A stretch of 16,355 nucleotides of DNA from JBILCM01 sp044353165 (lineage in GTDB: Bacteria > Bacillota > Bacilli > Paenibacillales > YIM-B00363), in NCBI GenBank assembly GCA_044353165.1, contig JBILCM010000049.1, positions 1-16,355 of the forward strand. Reading direction: 5' to 3'. A program made the translations under genes and the position numbers. The number at the start of each line of letters is the position of its first letter. Position 1 is the stretch's first letter. Below the pieces are notes generated by a model. It had not been told where the DNA came from. It was given only the letters and a program-made list of their open reading frames with translations, and ran no database searches. Positions 15,656-16,355 of the stretch are shown here, one piece after another.

Positions 15656-15991
15656 ATGGAACGAAGGCGTTATTATGTATCTGTCCAAGCGAAGACGGTC
15701 ATGGTGAACCAGGGGGATGCAGCTTATGAGTTGGAGATCGAAGCTACTCCCGATGAGGTTGAGCTTTTGCATGAGTTATTTGAGTCCGGATCAGAAGCAG
15801 ATTTTCGGAATTATATGCGCGCACACAACCCTATGCTGATTGTGGACGAGTTGGTGTCACACGAACATGAAGATTTGTATTTGGCCGAAGCGTATCGATT
15901 GATTTATCAGTTGGGCACGCCGCAGACGAGGGAACACATTCGAACGATGAATGTACTGTATGGTATCGATCCTCAAGAGGAGCAATCTTGA
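15656..15991 (+). CDS. Small acidic protein of unknown function
   Basis: I do not recognise a named family. The frame is open from 15575, but GAGGAGG at 15639-15645 points to ATG 15656, ten bases downstream; the ATG at 15647 is only one base away. This gives 111 residues beginning MERRRYYVSVQAKTVMVNQGD. It has a short beta-like N-terminus (YYVSVQAK, YELEIEATPDEVE), then mostly helices. It is acidic, with no signal peptide, membrane segment or cysteine, so probably cytoplasmic. Spacing of 110 bp after uvrA leaves open whether it shares the uvrBA transcript. The good ribosome site and codon use like its neighbours make it very likely a real gene. Similar unnamed proteins appear to be common in Paenibacillus, from memory only. 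Confidence 0.8.
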   Translation: MERRRYYVSVQAKTVMVNQGDAAYELEIEATPDEVELLHELFESGSEADFRNYMRAHNPMLIVDELVSHEHEDLYLAEAYRLIYQLGTPQTREHIRTMNVLYGIDPQEEQS

Positions 15992-16017
15992 CAAATTCGT
16001 TACAGCTATGCGATACC
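15988..16017 (+). promoter_or_regulatory. Candidate promoter for the DUF2759-type gene
   Basis: A perfect -35 TTGACA (15988-15993) overlaps the stop of the preceding gene. After an 18-bp spacer comes GATACC (16012-16017), a weak -10, but with a TG at 16009-16010 in the extended position. It is about 100 bp upstream of the next gene. Confidence 0.45.
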
Positions 16018-16059
16018 GCTTGCAATTCCCACCAATGACAGATAACATAGGGATGATTA

Positions 16060-16081
16060 ATTACAATTCTGATCTTGTAAT
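16060..16081. promoter_or_regulatory. Small perfect dyad in the leader of the last gene
   Basis: ATTACAA (16060-16066) and TTGTAAT (16075-16081) form a perfect 7-bp inverted repeat around an 8-base spacer, 39 bp upstream of the final start codon. It could be a repressor site or a weak leader hairpin. Confidence 0.35.
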
Positions 16082-16120
16082 CGGGGTTGCAGTAAGTTTC
16101 ATTCTGAAGGAGGTTTTATC

Positions 16121-16354
16121 ATGTACTTGGCAGAGGGACAATCGGCGGAATCCAGCTTTCACGGTTTTGATATTTTTATGATCTTGTTCACGATCTTGAC
16201 TGTGTTTGCTCTCGTACGAGCCGTTCAACATAAAAACAAATTTGCGATCGGGTTTAGCGCGGTTGTGTTGCTTACTTTTCTTTTTGCAGATTTGATTATG
16301 ATATTGAATTGGTTTGGTCAACTCGAGAATGTATTGGCCCTATTCGGTTTATAG
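16121..16354 (+). CDS. Small two-helix membrane protein, DUF2759 type
   Basis: A complete 77-residue protein with an excellent ribosome site (AAGGAGGT at 16107-16114, six bases before ATG). It has a polar N-terminus with His, then two predicted membrane helices (about 17-37, FDIFMILFTILTVFALVRAVQ; about 45-66), separated by a short basic loop (HKNKF). Length, two-helix layout and sequence style resemble the DUF2759 family of Bacillales, whose function is unknown. The assignment is from recalled family appearance, not a search. It ends one base before the window edge. Confidence 0.7.
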   Translation: MYLAEGQSAESSFHGFDIFMILFTILTVFALVRAVQHKNKFAIGFSAVVLLTFLFADLIMILNWFGQLENVLALFGL

Positions 16355-16355
16355 T

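Overview
The window is an ordinary-looking chromosomal segment of a low-to-mid GC Gram-positive bacterium in the order Bacillales. Several things point towards the Paenibacillaceae. FtsE, UvrA and UvrB are close to their Bacillus/Paenibacillus forms, the genes carry strong GGAGG-type ribosome sites and frequent TTG/GTG starts, and the order ftsEX - murein hydrolase - ctpB - PDZ membrane protein - uvrBA parallels the ftsE/ftsX/ctpB/minJ/uvrBA neighbourhood that I recall from Bacillus subtilis. I see no insertion sequence, phage gene, CRISPR array, tRNA or rRNA. No stretch over 300 bases lacks a gene; the longest gap is 166 bp.

Layout. (1) Positions 1-1537: the end of a carbohydrate-esterase operon, with the C-terminus of an SGNH/GDSL hydrolase coupled by ATGA overlap to a leaderless sialate-O-acetylesterase-type SGNH enzyme. 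(2) Positions 1571-3040, minus strand: a membrane-anchored VanW/YoaR-type envelope protein, divergent from ftsE. (3) Positions 3128-8974, plus strand: a cell-envelope and division block. It runs ftsE, ftsX, a secreted coiled-coil M23 (LytM) endopeptidase, a CtpB-type S41 protease with PDZ and peptidoglycan-binding domains, and a MinJ-like polytopic PDZ protein. (4) Positions 8975-9140: a convergent gap holding three copies of a 19-bp inverted-repeat motif. (5) Positions 9141-10478, minus strand: a GT4 glycosyltransferase with an unusual low-complexity tail. (6) Positions 10503-15545, plus strand: uvrB-uvrA behind an extended -10 promoter and a LexA-box-like sequence. (7) Positions 15656-16354: two small genes, an unnamed 111-residue protein and a two-helix membrane protein of DUF2759 type.

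How the genes work together. The FtsEX complex very probably gates the adjacent M23 hydrolase from the membrane. CtpB and the MinJ-like protein then link proteolytic control and division-site topology to the same operon. UvrA and UvrB form the damage-recognition part of nucleotide excision repair (uvrC is outside the window). The most unexplained signals are the triple dyad array at 9014-9125, the 9-bp tandem repeat across the uvrB stop codon, and the glycosyltransferase tail. I found no convincing new multi-gene system; most of the window is well-known core machinery.
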